The notes under the pieces were generated by a model that worked only from the letters and a program-made list of their open reading frames with translations, had not been told where the DNA came from and ran no database searches. This document shows, piece after piece, positions 44,655 to 53,026 of a stretch of DNA of 64,000 nt. Source of the DNA: CAVQSS01 sp963746605 (GTDB taxonomy: Bacteria; Desulfobacterota; RBG-13-43-22); assembly GCA_963746605.1 (NCBI GenBank), contig CAVVCH010000042.1, forward strand, positions 1 through 64,000, in the 5' to 3' direction. The position numbers and the translations under genes are program-made. Numbering within the stretch: position 1 is the first letter of the stretch; the number at the start of each line of letters is the position of its first letter.

Positions 44655-46208
44655 ATGGCAGAACAAGAAAATGCCTGTCCCGTACCGCCACGGGAAGGAA
44701 TTTCCGCTCTCTGGAAACAGGAGGACTGGATGTCCGTCTGGATCGGTTTTTTCATCATTGCCCTGATCCTGTTTCTGTATTTCACCAAAGCCCTCGACGT
44801 GTCCAAAATGGCCCCTACCTACAAGTGGGCCACGGAAGGCCAGATCGCTTCCCTGGCCCCCAAATGGAAGGCCTCGATGGACCCCTTGATTCAGAATGCT
44901 GAAAAGGCCGGAGAGCTGGGGGCGGCCAACCGGCTGAAGGCGCTCAGTGAAGCCCTGACCAAGGGAGACCGGAAAGAGATTGGGGCGGCGGCGGATCGGG
45001 TGGATCGCCTCGGGGGAATACCCGGGGCCCTCGGCAAAGAAATCGCCGGGCATGCGAAAGCTCTTCCCGGAAAGGTCTTCACCGGAGAGAACATCTGGCG
45101 GGGGATCAAAATATTTATCCTCTATCTTGTTGTGGCCATTATCGGGCTGAAATTTCTCGGCGGGAATATCGGCCGGTTCATCGCCGGGTTCCCCTTGGTC
45201 TTTCTGCTGGCCTGGCTGGCCCGGATCATCGCCGGGAATGCCCTCGCCATAGACTGGGGGATCGAATATGTCATCTTTGCCCTGGTGATCGGCCTTCTTT
45301 TCAGCAATTTCTTCAAGCTGCCGGAGTGGTTCATGGAGGCAGTCCGAACGGAGTATTACATCAAATCGGGCCTGGTCGTTCTCGGCGCCGGCCTCCTCTT
45401 CTTCGAGATCGTTCAGGCCGGGTTCCTGGGGATCATTCAGGCCGTGGCCGTTATCTTTGTGGTCTGGTATTGCTGTTTCTGGCTTTGCCGAAAGCTCAAA
45501 GTCAATGACGATTTTGCCGCCGTACTTTCGAGCGCCGTTTCCATCTGCGGTGTTTCCGCGGCGATCGCCTCCTGCGGAGCCATCCAGGGCGACAAAAAGC
45601 AGCTCTCCTATGTCACTTCCCTGGTATTGATCGTGGCGGTGCCCATGATGGTGCTGATGCCCTGGGCCGCGAAGTACTTCGGTATTCCCGACCTGGTAGC
45701 CGGGGCCTGGCTCGGCGGCACCTTGGATACCAGCGGATCGGTCGTCGCCGCCGGCGCCCTAATCAGCGAAGCCGCCATGAAGACCGGGGTCATCGTCAAA
45801 TTTTCCCAGAACGCCTTGATCGGGGTGGCCGCTTTTGTTCTCGCCATCTGGTGGGCGTTCAAGCGGGGGGCGGAAACGGGTGAAAAACCGAGCGCCATCG
45901 TGATCTGGGAACGTTTCCCCAAGTTTGTCCTCGGTTTCATTTTCGCCTCGGCCGTCTTCTCCTTTCTGCTCCATATCGACACCGTCAACGCCACCAAAAG
46001 CGTCCTGGGGGAATTGCGGACTTGGTGGTTCGCCCTGGCCTTCGTCTCGATCGGGTTGGAGACCCGATTCACGGACATGATCACCATGGAAGGCGGCCGG
46101 CCGGCCGTGGCCTTCATCGTGGCCCAGGCTTTCAATGTGGTCTGGACCCTGATCCTGGCTTATCTGTTGTTCGGAGGCATCTTGTTTGCCGTGCCCGATA
46201 TCCGTTAG
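44655..46208 (+). CDS. YeiH/UPF0324-family membrane transporter (putative sulfate exporter family)
   Basis: 517 residues, longer than a typical YeiH because of an added hydrophilic insert at about residues 50-130 between the first and second membrane segments. About ten to eleven membrane helices follow. Family features: SAVSICGVSAAIASCGAIQ near residue 297, GAWLGGTLDTSGSVVAAG near 350. UPF0324 members have been proposed to export sulfate or sulfonate-derived anions. The selenocysteine rhodanese gene 77 bp downstream suggests a sulfur- or selenium-related role. The ribosome site GGGAGGA precedes the ATG. Confidence 0.85.
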   Translation: MAEQENACPVPPREGISALWKQEDWMSVWIGFFIIALILFLYFTKALDVSKMAPTYKWATEGQIASLAPKWKASMDPLIQNAEKAGELGAANRLKALSEALTKGDRKEIGAAADRVDRLGGIPGALGKEIAGHAKALPGKVFTGENIWRGIKIFILYLVVAIIGLKFLGGNIGRFIAGFPLVFLLAWLARIIAGNALAIDWGIEYVIFALVIGLLFSNFFKLPEWFMEAVRTEYYIKSGLVVLGAGLLFFEIVQAGFLGIIQAVAVIFVVWYCCFWLCRKLKVNDDFAAVLSSAVSICGVSAAIASCGAIQGDKKQLSYVTSLVLIVAVPMMVLMPWAAKYFGIPDLVAGAWLGGTLDTSGSVVAAGALISEAAMKTGVIVKFSQNALIGVAAFVLAIWWAFKRGAETGEKPSAIVIWERFPKFVLGFIFASAVFSFLLHIDTVNATKSVLGELRTWWFALAFVSIGLETRFTDMITMEGGRPAVAFIVAQAFNVVWTLILAYLLFGGILFAVPDIR

Positions 46209-46221
46209 GCTGATTCAACGG

Positions 46222-46242
46222 TTCCGGACCGCTGGTCCGGAA
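46222..46242 (+). terminator. Intercistronic hairpin between YeiH-type gene and rhodanese
   Basis: Perfect 9-bp stem TTCCGGACC/GGTCCGGAA with a 3-nt loop but no T-tract. It may stabilise the upstream mRNA end or reduce read-through rather than terminate. Confidence 0.4.
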
Positions 46243-46284
46243 TCAAAATGGCAATTACTTTAAAAGGAAAGGAGGTGACCTATC

Positions 46285-46782
46285 GTGAAGAAAATTGTGA
46301 TCGCTGCCTTGGTCATGGCCCTGGCCGTCACCGCCACCCCGATTTGGGCGGCGGATTTTTCCGCCGGCGCCCTGAAGCAGATCGAGGAACTGAAGATCCT
46401 GAGTCGGGACAAGAAGGATATCCCCGAATCGTTTGCCGGGGTAAAGAAGATCACCGGTGATGAAGTCAAGAAGTGGATCGATGCCAAGACGGCCTTTGTG
46501 CTCCTCGACAACCGCGTCCCCGCGGATTTCGAGAAAGAGCGGATCGCCGGCGCCAAGAGGCTCTCGCCCGACGACCTGATGGAAAAAGGCCTGAAGGCCG
46601 CGGACGCCCTGGGAGTGAAGAAGACCGACAACATCGTTTTCTACTGAAACGGCGTGAAATGCTGGAGGTCTTCCGGCGCGATAGTACTTCTCCAGGATGC
46701 CGGCTACAAGAACCTGTATTGGTATCGAGATGGCCTGCCTGACTGGATCAAAAAGGGCTACCCCACTGTCGAAGGAAAATAA
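46285..46782 (+). CDS. Exported rhodanese-like sulfurtransferase with catalytic selenocysteine
   Basis: 165 residues if the TGA at 46645-46647 is read as selenocysteine at residue 121. A signal peptide (MKKIVIAALVMALAVTATPIWA) is followed by a rhodanese domain: IDAKTAFVLLDNRVPADFEKERIAGA is cut here as VLLDNRVPADFEKERIAGA, and TDNIVFY-U-NGVKCWRSSGA is the active-site loop, where rhodaneses normally have Cys. After the UGA the frame continues correctly through GYKNLYWYRDGLPDWIKKG. It would move sulfane sulfur (or selenium) in the periplasm. The ribosome site AAAGGAGGTG is strong. Annotation would normally stop it at residue 120. Confidence 0.93.
46661..46677 (+). promoter_or_regulatory. Bacterial SECIS hairpin of the rhodanese gene
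   Basis: Thirteen nt after the UGA, GCTGGA pairs with TCCGGC (one G-T pair) around a GGTCT loop. Loop sequence and the UGA-to-loop distance (19 nt) closely match the E. coli fdhF SECIS. Confidence 0.8.
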
Positions 46783-46801
46783 GAATCGAACCCTTTTCCC
46801 C

Positions 46802-46831
46802 GGCGGGGGCCACAGGCTCCCGCCTTTTTTT
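46802..46831 (+). terminator. Intrinsic terminator after the selenocysteine rhodanese gene
   Basis: A 10-bp stem (GGCGGGGGCC / GGCTCCCGCC, one G-T pair) with a 3-nt loop, then seven T's. Confidence 0.9.
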
Positions 46832-46886
46832 CTTCCAGTCGACGAAACCGTCCAGAAAGGAAGGGGGACCCGTATCCCTCGCCGCC

Positions 46887-47060
46887 ATGATCAGAAAAAC
46901 CTTTAGGGAAGCGATCGGCCTGTTGCTGCTGGCCTTGTTCCTTGCTCTTTTGTATCACGCGGTCTCCTCTTCGGGCCTGACTCTCTTTAAGAAAAAATAT
47001 CCCGGTTCTTCAACTTCCTCATTTTTTCAGGGGCCGAGTGGGGCGGGACATGGTTCCTGA
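46887..47060 (+). CDS. Small membrane-anchor ORF, possible truncated rhodanese-type protein
   Basis: 57 residues: a basic start (MIRKTFREAIG) and one hydrophobic helix (LLLLALFLALLYHAV), then a short tail ending GPSGAGHGS. This N-terminus is like the anchor of membrane rhodaneses that often precede MauE/DoxX genes in deltaproteobacteria, but no rhodanese domain follows. It overlaps the MauE-type gene by 11 bp. It may be a remnant or a true small membrane protein. Confidence 0.5.
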   Translation: MIRKTFREAIGLLLLALFLALLYHAVSSSGLTLFKKKYPGSSTSSFFQGPSGAGHGS

Positions 47061-47550
47061 GGAACGCGTTTCAAAGGCCCTGTGGCCATTTTGGTTGACC
47101 GTAGTTTTCCGGTTGGTCCTGGGCGGTATCTTTTTGGTCTCGGGGCTGGCCAAGATCGCCGACCCCGTGCGCTACCTGCTGACCCTCCGAGAATTCCGAC
47201 TTCTCCCTGGGACCATGGAGGTCTTTTTGGCCCTTTATCTTCCCTGGCTGGAATTTGTATTAGGACTCAGCACGATCCTTGGGATCCTTCACCGGACGAG
47301 TGCCCTCCTGATCGCCGGATTGAACGGCCTTTTTATCCTGGCCCTGGTCTCGGTCCTGATCCGCGGAATCGAAGTGGACTGCGGCTGTTTCGGCCTGCTG
47401 GCCGATATCCTTCATCTGCCCGACCTGGCTGATTGGAAGGCCGTGCTCAGAAACCTCATTTTTATGGTTATGGGGCTGTACATCTTCCGCTCCGAGGTCT
47501 CGTTTTATTCTCTCGAAAATTATTTTAGACAGAATTCCCGTTTCAAATAA
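47050..47550 (+). CDS. MauE/DoxX-like redox-associated membrane protein
   Basis: 166 residues with four hydrophobic helices. Motifs are VFRLVLGGIFLVSGLAKIADP near residue 15 and the thiol pair in IEVDCGCFG near 108, the MauE/DoxX signature. Such proteins handle disulfide or sulfur electron transfer in the membrane. A GTG at 47038 is an alternative start. It lies between the rhodanese-type ORFs and a Tat-exported hydrolase. Confidence 0.85.
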   Translation: MVPEERVSKALWPFWLTVVFRLVLGGIFLVSGLAKIADPVRYLLTLREFRLLPGTMEVFLALYLPWLEFVLGLSTILGILHRTSALLIAGLNGLFILALVSVLIRGIEVDCGCFGLLADILHLPDLADWKAVLRNLIFMVMGLYIFRSEVSFYSLENYFRQNSRFK

Positions 47551-47575
47551 ATCACTATCTAGAAAGGGGCCGGTT

Positions 47576-48550
47576 ATGGAAAAGGAAGACCAGGGGATTT
47601 CGAGGAGAAATTTTGTTAAGGCTTCAGCGGCGGCCGCGGTGGCCGGGTTGATTCCCGGGAATATCCGGGCACAAATCAAGGATGGGGCCGGGGCCGCCCG
47701 GAAAACCGGGACCCGTTTGATCCTTTTGGGAAACGGCGGGGGCCCGCGGCCTAACAAGCTGCGGGCCCAATCCTCCTGGGTGGTGCTGGTCAACGAAATT
47801 CCTTACGTGGTGGACTGCGGCAACGGGACCAGCCGCCAGATGGCCTTTGCCGATATTCCGCTCAAATCCCTGCGCGCCATTTTTATCACCCACCATCATT
47901 CGGATCACAACCTGGAATACGGCAGCGTCATGTACAATGCCTGGGTGACGGGATTCAAAGGACGGATCGACACTTATGGCCCCCCGGGGATGAATAAAAT
48001 GACCGATCTCTTCCTGGAAATGAACGCCTACGACATAAATATTCGAATCCCCGATGAAGGGCGACCGCCCCTGAAGCCTATGATCTTCCCCCACGAAATA
48101 AGCCAGGGCGGGCCGGTGCTGGAAAACGATCAGCTCAAAGTCACCACCGCCCTGGTCAACCACCCCCCGGTCACCCCCGCCTTTGCCTACCGTTTCGATA
48201 CCAGTGACCGGTCCATCGTCTTCTCCGGGGACACCACCCCCTGCGACAACCTGGTCAAACTGGCCCTAGGCGCTGACGTGCTGGTTCACGAGGTAATCCA
48301 CAAACCTTCCTTAGCAAAGCTGTTGGCCCGCATCCCCAATGCCGACCGCCTGTTGGAACATATCGTCGCTTCCCACACCACCCATGAGGACGTGGGGAAA
48401 GTGGCCCGGGACGCAGGGGTGAAGACCCTGGTCCTGACCCATTACGTCCCCGTCGACGATCCCACTTTGACGGATGAAATGTGGATCGAGGGGGCGCGGA
48501 AGCATTTCAACGGCCGGATCGTCGCCGGCCGGGACCTGATGGAGTTATAA
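47576..48550 (+). CDS. Tat-exported metallo-beta-lactamase-fold hydrolase
   Basis: 324 residues. The Tat signal SRRNFVKASAAAAVAGLI is at residues 9-26, so it folds before export. The metal motif ITHHHSDHNLEYGS (HxHxDH type) is near residue 103, with later ligands in VFSGDTTPCD and VASHTTHEDVGKV. The overall fold is RNase Z/arylsulfatase-like, which handles diverse phosphoesters, sulfates or lactones. A clear ribosome site (AAAGGGG) precedes the ATG. The last 43 bp are duplicated about 1.2 kb downstream. Confidence 0.88.
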   Translation: MEKEDQGISRRNFVKASAAAAVAGLIPGNIRAQIKDGAGAARKTGTRLILLGNGGGPRPNKLRAQSSWVVLVNEIPYVVDCGNGTSRQMAFADIPLKSLRAIFITHHHSDHNLEYGSVMYNAWVTGFKGRIDTYGPPGMNKMTDLFLEMNAYDINIRIPDEGRPPLKPMIFPHEISQGGPVLENDQLKVTTALVNHPPVTPAFAYRFDTSDRSIVFSGDTTPCDNLVKLALGADVLVHEVIHKPSLAKLLARIPNADRLLEHIVASHTTHEDVGKVARDAGVKTLVLTHYVPVDDPTLTDEMWIEGARKHFNGRIVAGRDLMEL

Positions 48551-48553
48551 ATG
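48511..48553 (+). repeat. Direct repeat, left copy (3' end of the hydrolase gene)
   Basis: Matches 49719-49760 with 39 of 42 identities. It encodes the last residues GRIVAGRDLMEL and the stop. The two copies flank the histidine-kinase gene. In the gap 48551-48888 an 18-bp stretch (48574-48591) also matches the broken beta-lactamase gene at 50536-50553; nothing else is recognised there. Confidence 0.8.
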
Positions 48554-48888
48554 AAATGCGTGGCCTTCGAATATGGATCGACCGCAACCGCATGGAGGCG
48601 GAGCCGAGGTGATGCCCAGAGTGACTTTTGGGAAGGTAGATGCGAAAAATCGGTCAAGAGATTTGTTGACATTTGGAATGATATAAATAGGATATGGCAA
48701 ATTGGCGACCCCGGACCGGGATTGACAATAGTGCCCGGCCGTGTTCCGTAGGCTGAACAAGGCATTGGACGAGGAATTGGCCCATCAAACGGATCAAGCC
48801 GACGCGCTAAGGCACGCTACCTATCCTGGGCGTTCGGTTTTCAGCGACATCGATCCGATCGAATTATTCATTGCGAGGAGAATAACCA

Positions 48889-49701
48889 ATGCCGGAACCA
48901 AAGGAACAGATTGTGTCGGCCATCGTCAGAGCCCAGGCGGAGCTCGAGGAGGCCCTGTATGAGCTAGGGAAACTGCCGGCGGTCAGTCAAAGTTCAGTCA
49001 GTTTTGCGGCACACACACTCAACAACTTTCTTACCGTCACAGAGGGAACGGTCGAACTGCTCCTGTTGTCGCTGGCGGATTATCCCGACCCTTTGGTTCA
49101 CACCTGGCTTGAGGGGTTGCAGCAGGCGACCAACCTGATGACCCATACTGTCAGCCAATTGATGAATGCCTCGAGTGGCCCGGACGCCAAACTGCGCTTT
49201 GAAAAGGTGGATCTTCCGGTCATGGTCCAGCGGTTCTGCGACTTTTATCAACGCATTGCGGATCGGAAGCAGATTCGTTGTCTCTTCGAATCCAGGGTCG
49301 GTGTTCCCTTGGTTTGGACGGATCGGGTGGCGACCGCCGCCGTACTGGATAACCTGTTCTCGAATGCAGTGAAATACTCGCCCCCCGGAAAGCGTATCTG
49401 GGTCCAAGTGTCCGCTGATGGGGATGGGGTTGTCTGTAGTATCCGCGACGAAGGACCGGGCCTTAGCGATAAAGACCAGGCCAAACTGTTCCAGCGGGGG
49501 GCGCGACTCACCCCTGAGCCCACGAGTGGTGAATCCTCAACGGGTTACGGTTTGGCGGTGGCTAAAGAGTTCATCGAAAGGCTGGGGGGTACGATTTGGT
49601 GTGAAAGCGTTTTGGGAGAGGGTTCAAGTTTTTCATTTCGACTGCCCCGCTACCAAGAACAGGACCATGGCCCTGGACAAAATTTACCAGGTCCGCATTA
49701 A
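48889..49701 (+). CDS. Small sensor histidine kinase
   Basis: 270 residues. A short helical N-terminus leads to an H-box-like segment FAAHTLNNFLTVTEGT near residue 40 (His 42 as candidate phospho-acceptor). The HATPase domain has DNLFSNAVKYSPPG (N box), IRDEGPGLSDKD (G1) and TGYGLAVAKEFIERLGG (G2). No sensor, membrane or receiver domain is seen, so it needs a partner. Its upstream ribosome site (GCGAGGAGAA) is good. It lies between two copies of the hydrolase gene end, suggesting insertion or rearrangement. Confidence 0.8.
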   Translation: MPEPKEQIVSAIVRAQAELEEALYELGKLPAVSQSSVSFAAHTLNNFLTVTEGTVELLLLSLADYPDPLVHTWLEGLQQATNLMTHTVSQLMNASSGPDAKLRFEKVDLPVMVQRFCDFYQRIADRKQIRCLFESRVGVPLVWTDRVATAAVLDNLFSNAVKYSPPGKRIWVQVSADGDGVVCSIRDEGPGLSDKDQAKLFQRGARLTPEPTSGESSTGYGLAVAKEFIERLGGTIWCESVLGEGSSFSFRLPRYQEQDHGPGQNLPGPH

Positions 49702-49718
49702 AAAACGACGAACGACGG

Positions 49719-49760
49719 CGGCCGGATCATCGTCGGCCGGGACCTGATGGAGGTATAAAT
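49719..49760 (+). repeat. Direct repeat, right copy
   Basis: Second copy of the hydrolase-gene end, encoding GRIIVGRDLMEV and a stop, without the rest of that gene. It ends three bases before the start of the beta-lactamase-type pseudogene. Confidence 0.8.
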
Positions 49761-49762
49761 CA

Positions 49763-50650
49763 ATGAAGGGCCTCCGATTGATTTTCTTCACCGTACTTCT
49801 CATCTTGTCGGTTCCCTGGCCTCTGCCGGCGCAAATATCCCTCGACGCGACACTCACCCCATTTCTGTCCCGGTACGACCTGCCGGCCTTGGCCGCGGCA
49901 GTGGTGAAGAACGGAGAAATCCAGGCCGCCGGGGCGGTCGGGACGCGCCGGGCCGGGACAAATATTCCGGTGACGATAAACGACCGGTTCCATCTGGGTT
50001 CAGACACCAAGGCCATGACCGCCCTGCTGGCGGCCGGATTGGTGGAACAGGGAAAACTTCACTGGGATTCGAATGTCGCCGCCATCTTCCCCGAATTGTC
50101 GAAAAAGATGGACCCGGGACTTCGGAAGGTGACCCTCGAACAGCTTCTTTCTCATACCGGCGGCCTCCCGAGTGACAACGAAACATTTGGAAATCTGCTC
50201 AACGGGAAGGTGAAAGCGTTTCTCGCCGGTCCGAACGGCGACAACCCGGCCATCATCGGTCCGGCCGGGATCGCCCATATGTCGATCCTGGACTTCGCCC
50301 GCTGGGCCGGCTGGAACGCCGGCGAGGGGAAACGGGAACCGCAGTTGGTCAGGCCGGAGACCCTGCGAAAGCTCCATACGCCGGTCATCTCCATGCCGGA
50401 GAAAAAAGAGGCGGCACCCGGCACGCCATCCCACGGCCGGTACGCCCTGGGATGGGGAGAACTCACCGTCCCCTGGGCGCCCGGTCCGCTGTTGTATAAC
50501 ATGGCGGCTCGAACGGCATGAACCTCGCCCACATCTGGATCGACCGCAACCGCGATTTGGCGATCGTCACCGCTACCAACATCAGCGGCCGGAAAGCGGA
50601 TGAAGGTTGCTGGCGTTGGCCCGAGAACTCTACACCCAATTTGCGGGGAT
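49763..50650 (+). pseudogene. Exported serine beta-lactamase/transpeptidase-like protein, internally deleted and frame-broken
   Basis: A signal peptide (MKGLRLIFFTVLLILSVPWP) and the class C-like SDTK (SxxK) near residue 76 are present, as is LLSHTGGLPSDNETFGNLL. After this the sequence jumps to KVKAFLAGPNGDNPAIIGP, so a block of about 90 residues including the YxN motif is missing. Near 50498 and 50608 single missing bases split the C-terminus (HGGSNGMNLAHIWIDRNRD, then LLALARELYTQFAG). It should be inactive. Extent of the 3' end is approximate. Confidence 0.8.
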
Positions 50651-50681
50651 TGATCCTCGATGCCAAAACGCTACGAACAAT

Positions 50682-51362
50682 ATGACCGCCAGTGAACCGC
50701 TGATACCGAAGCATGGCGGCTACCGAAAACTCAAGAGCTTTCAGGTGGCCCGGTTGATTTATGACCTGACGGTCCGTTTTTGCGACCGCTATATCGGAAA
50801 GCGCAGCCGGACCCACGATCAGATGGTGCAAGCGGCGCGGTCGGGTGTGCAGAATATCGCCGAAGGGAGTCAGGCCTCGGGGACCTCGAAAAAGACCGAA
50901 CTCAAACTCACCAACGTGGCGCGGGGCAGCCTGGAAGAGCTGCGGCTCGACTACGAGGATTTCCTGCGCCAGCGCGGCCTGCCAATCTGGGATCGTGACG
51001 ATCCCCGCCGGCAGAGACTGATTGACCGCCGCTGCGCCACCGCCGATGAGGTGGCGGCTTGGGTGCGGGAAGAGCATGATCGTGGACGGGGTGGACATAG
51101 TGGACCGAGCGGACAAAAACAATCGTCAACAACGTCCACCAAGTCCACGCAGTCCACCTTCCCTGAGCTTGCCGCCAACGCCGCACTGGTACTGCTGGCG
51201 GTTTCCTGCAGCCTGCTCGACCGCCAACTCGCGGCCCAGGCAACAGCTTTTGAAACCGAGGGTGGCTTCACCGAGCGCCTTTACCGCGTACGTTCCGAAA
51301 AACGGTCATCGCGCCCTCCGTCCACCCGGTCCACCAAGTCCACCACGTCCACCGATTATTAG
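50682..51362 (+). CDS. Four-helix-bundle suffix-domain protein (S23/IVP-like)
   Basis: 226 residues. The S23-type four-helix core includes KLKSFQVARLIYDLTVRFC, THDQMVQAARSGVQNIAEGS and KLTNVARGSLEELRLDYEDF at about residues 15-100. A variable low-complexity tract STTSTKSTQST (about 155-165) splits it from the suffix domain AANAALVLLAVSCSLLDRQL and GGFTERLYRVRSEKR. A second Ser/Thr tract ends the protein. The DNA of these tracts is made of 9-bp GTCCAC units. Function of this family is unknown; related proteins occur in rRNA intervening sequences. Confidence 0.85.
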   Translation: MTASEPLIPKHGGYRKLKSFQVARLIYDLTVRFCDRYIGKRSRTHDQMVQAARSGVQNIAEGSQASGTSKKTELKLTNVARGSLEELRLDYEDFLRQRGLPIWDRDDPRRQRLIDRRCATADEVAAWVREEHDRGRGGHSGPSGQKQSSTTSTKSTQSTFPELAANAALVLLAVSCSLLDRQLAAQATAFETEGGFTERLYRVRSEKRSSRPPSTRSTKSTTSTDY

Positions 51363-51373
51363 GTGCCTAATCG

Positions 51374-52154
51374 ATGTTTTATTCAAAACCAGGTAAAGCA
51401 TTTTTCTTGACCCTCCTATCGTTTTTGATGGTTTTTAGCCCATCGGTTTTTGCTGAAGCCTTGAAAGATTCGGGAAGCAGATCTTTGAAAAACGAAAAGG
51501 GCCCGGAGAAATTATTGGTCGTCGGTCCCGGCGGTCCTTACGAGGCCATGAAAGAAGCGGCGGAGGCCTTCTCTCGCTTAAAAGGGGTTACGGTTGAGGT
51601 CGTCAAGGGGCCACCGGAAAAGTGGTTCGAGCAACAGGCCGACCTGATTTATGGCGGGGCGCCGAACATGATGGAAGATTTTATCGCCGACCATCCCACT
51701 GCCATCGAGCCGGGCAGCATCCGCAACTTATATCACCGGCAGATCGGCATCATTGTCCGGCAGGGAAATCCGAAAGGGATTGCCGAACTGGCTGACTTGG
51801 GGCGCGAGTGCCGTTAAGCTATTGGACGTGAAACTGGAAACCATGGAAGAATTTCAAAACAAGGTCCCCAACTTGGCCGAACATATCTATCGGTCGGTGA
51901 CTACCGGCGAGCAAGGAAAAGAAGCCTGGCGATCCTTGCCGGAACTGGACGCCTGGATCACCTACAAATCCTGGCATTTTGTTTTGAGTGGAGAGACGGA
52001 ATTCATTCCTTTGACTTCGGTTAACGGTTCCCTGCGCCCGACGGTCGTGGCCATTACGGCCTGGACAAAAAAGAAGACCCTGGCCCAAGACTTCATTCTT
52101 TTTTTGCAAAACGAAGCGGCCCATGCTATTTTTCAAAGACGCGGATGGGAGTGA
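51374..52154 (+). CDS. AcfC-like extracytoplasmic solute-binding protein (one frame break)
   Basis: About 259 residues with one extra G removed from GGGG at 51799-51802, joining IAELADLG to ASAVKLLDVKL. A signal peptide (about 1-28, ending VFAEA) is followed by VVGPGGPYEAMKEAAEAF, KWFEQQADLIYGGAPNMM and RQGNPKGI, as in accessory-colonisation-factor AcfC and related type II binding proteins. Its ligand and ABC partners are not seen. TTT/AT-rich start region has no strong ribosome site. Confidence 0.8.
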
Positions 52155-52204
52155 GTTAAAGATCTTTTGTCCATGGGACGATAATCGGACCAGAAAGGCG
52201 AACG

Positions 52205-53026
52205 ATGCGCATTGCCACTTTTGGAGACCTCCACCTGGGTCATACTCCGGTTTTGGATAAATTTTTAGGGGAAGAAGACCGGTTGCTGCGATTGGACGAT
52301 CATCTCGGCCGGACCCACGATCGGATTATTTTAATGGGGGATGTCTATCAGACCGATTACGGCAGCTATCCCGGTTCCCGATCCGACGTGCTCGAAGCCA
52401 TCCTGAAACGCTATTCCCGGATTGTCAGGCGCTGGCAGGGGAACCACTATTATTCCATCTTTGGAAATCACGACCTGATCACTCAAAAATTTTTGGGGAC
52501 CTTAAACCAGATTCGCTTAAAAAAGGATGATTGGCGCATCTGGTTGACCCATGGGCATCAATTTGACCCCTTTATCGGCGACCACGGGCGTTTACCCTTT
52601 TTCGTTACCTGGATGATCGGGGGGCTGCGGCGTCTGGGTTTTAGTCATCTGGCGGATTTTCTGGAAGGCCCTTTCTATGACTGGGGCCAACGGTTTTTCA
52701 AAGCCCTGGAACTGGCCGCCATCAAGGCCCTCCTTCACGGGAAAAACGATGTGATTGTCATGGGGCACTCCCATCAGATGGCCTGCATCCCCATGAGCCA
52801 GGGAGTTTACGTGAACTCGGGGGCCTGTGCGCCTGATTCCCTGCGCTATGTTTCCATTGATACGGCTACGCGGGTGGTGGAAGTGCGGGCCTTTACCCCC
52901 CCGAACGGAACCCAGTGCTTCTTGCGCTGGCAGGGAAGCTCCCCGTCTGCAGGGCAGGATTTTCCTCGTCCAATACCCGGCCCAAAAGGCCGGAGAGAAA
53001 CTTCTTCCCTTCTTTTTACTCCTTGA
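52205..53026 (+). CDS. Calcineurin-like metallophosphoesterase (LpxH-like)
   Basis: 273 residues. All metallophosphoesterase motifs are present: FGDLHLGH (D-x-H) near residue 6, LMGDVYQTD near 43, FGNHDL near 89, LTHGHQFDPF near 113 and VMGHSHQM near 185. The layout is close to UDP-2,3-diacylglucosamine pyrophosphatases, but lipid A synthesis cannot be inferred from this alone. The ATG has GAAAGGCG upstream. It overlaps the convergent SRPBCC gene by 11 bp. Confidence 0.88.
   Translation: MRIATFGDLHLGHTPVLDKFLGEEDRLLRLDDHLGRTHDRIILMGDVYQTDYGSYPGSRSDVLEAILKRYSRIVRRWQGNHYYSIFGNHDLITQKFLGTLNQIRLKKDDWRIWLTHGHQFDPFIGDHGRLPFFVTWMIGGLRRLGFSHLADFLEGPFYDWGQRFFKALELAAIKALLHGKNDVIVMGHSHQMACIPMSQGVYVNSGACAPDSLRYVSIDTATRVVEVRAFTPPNGTQCFLRWQGSSPSAGQDFPRPIPGPKGRRETSSLLFTP

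Noticed and set aside
51083..51355. Regularly repeated GTCCAC units, at first sight like a CRISPR array
   Set aside because: Units are 9 bp, contiguous and within an open coding frame with no unique spacers; there are no cas genes.
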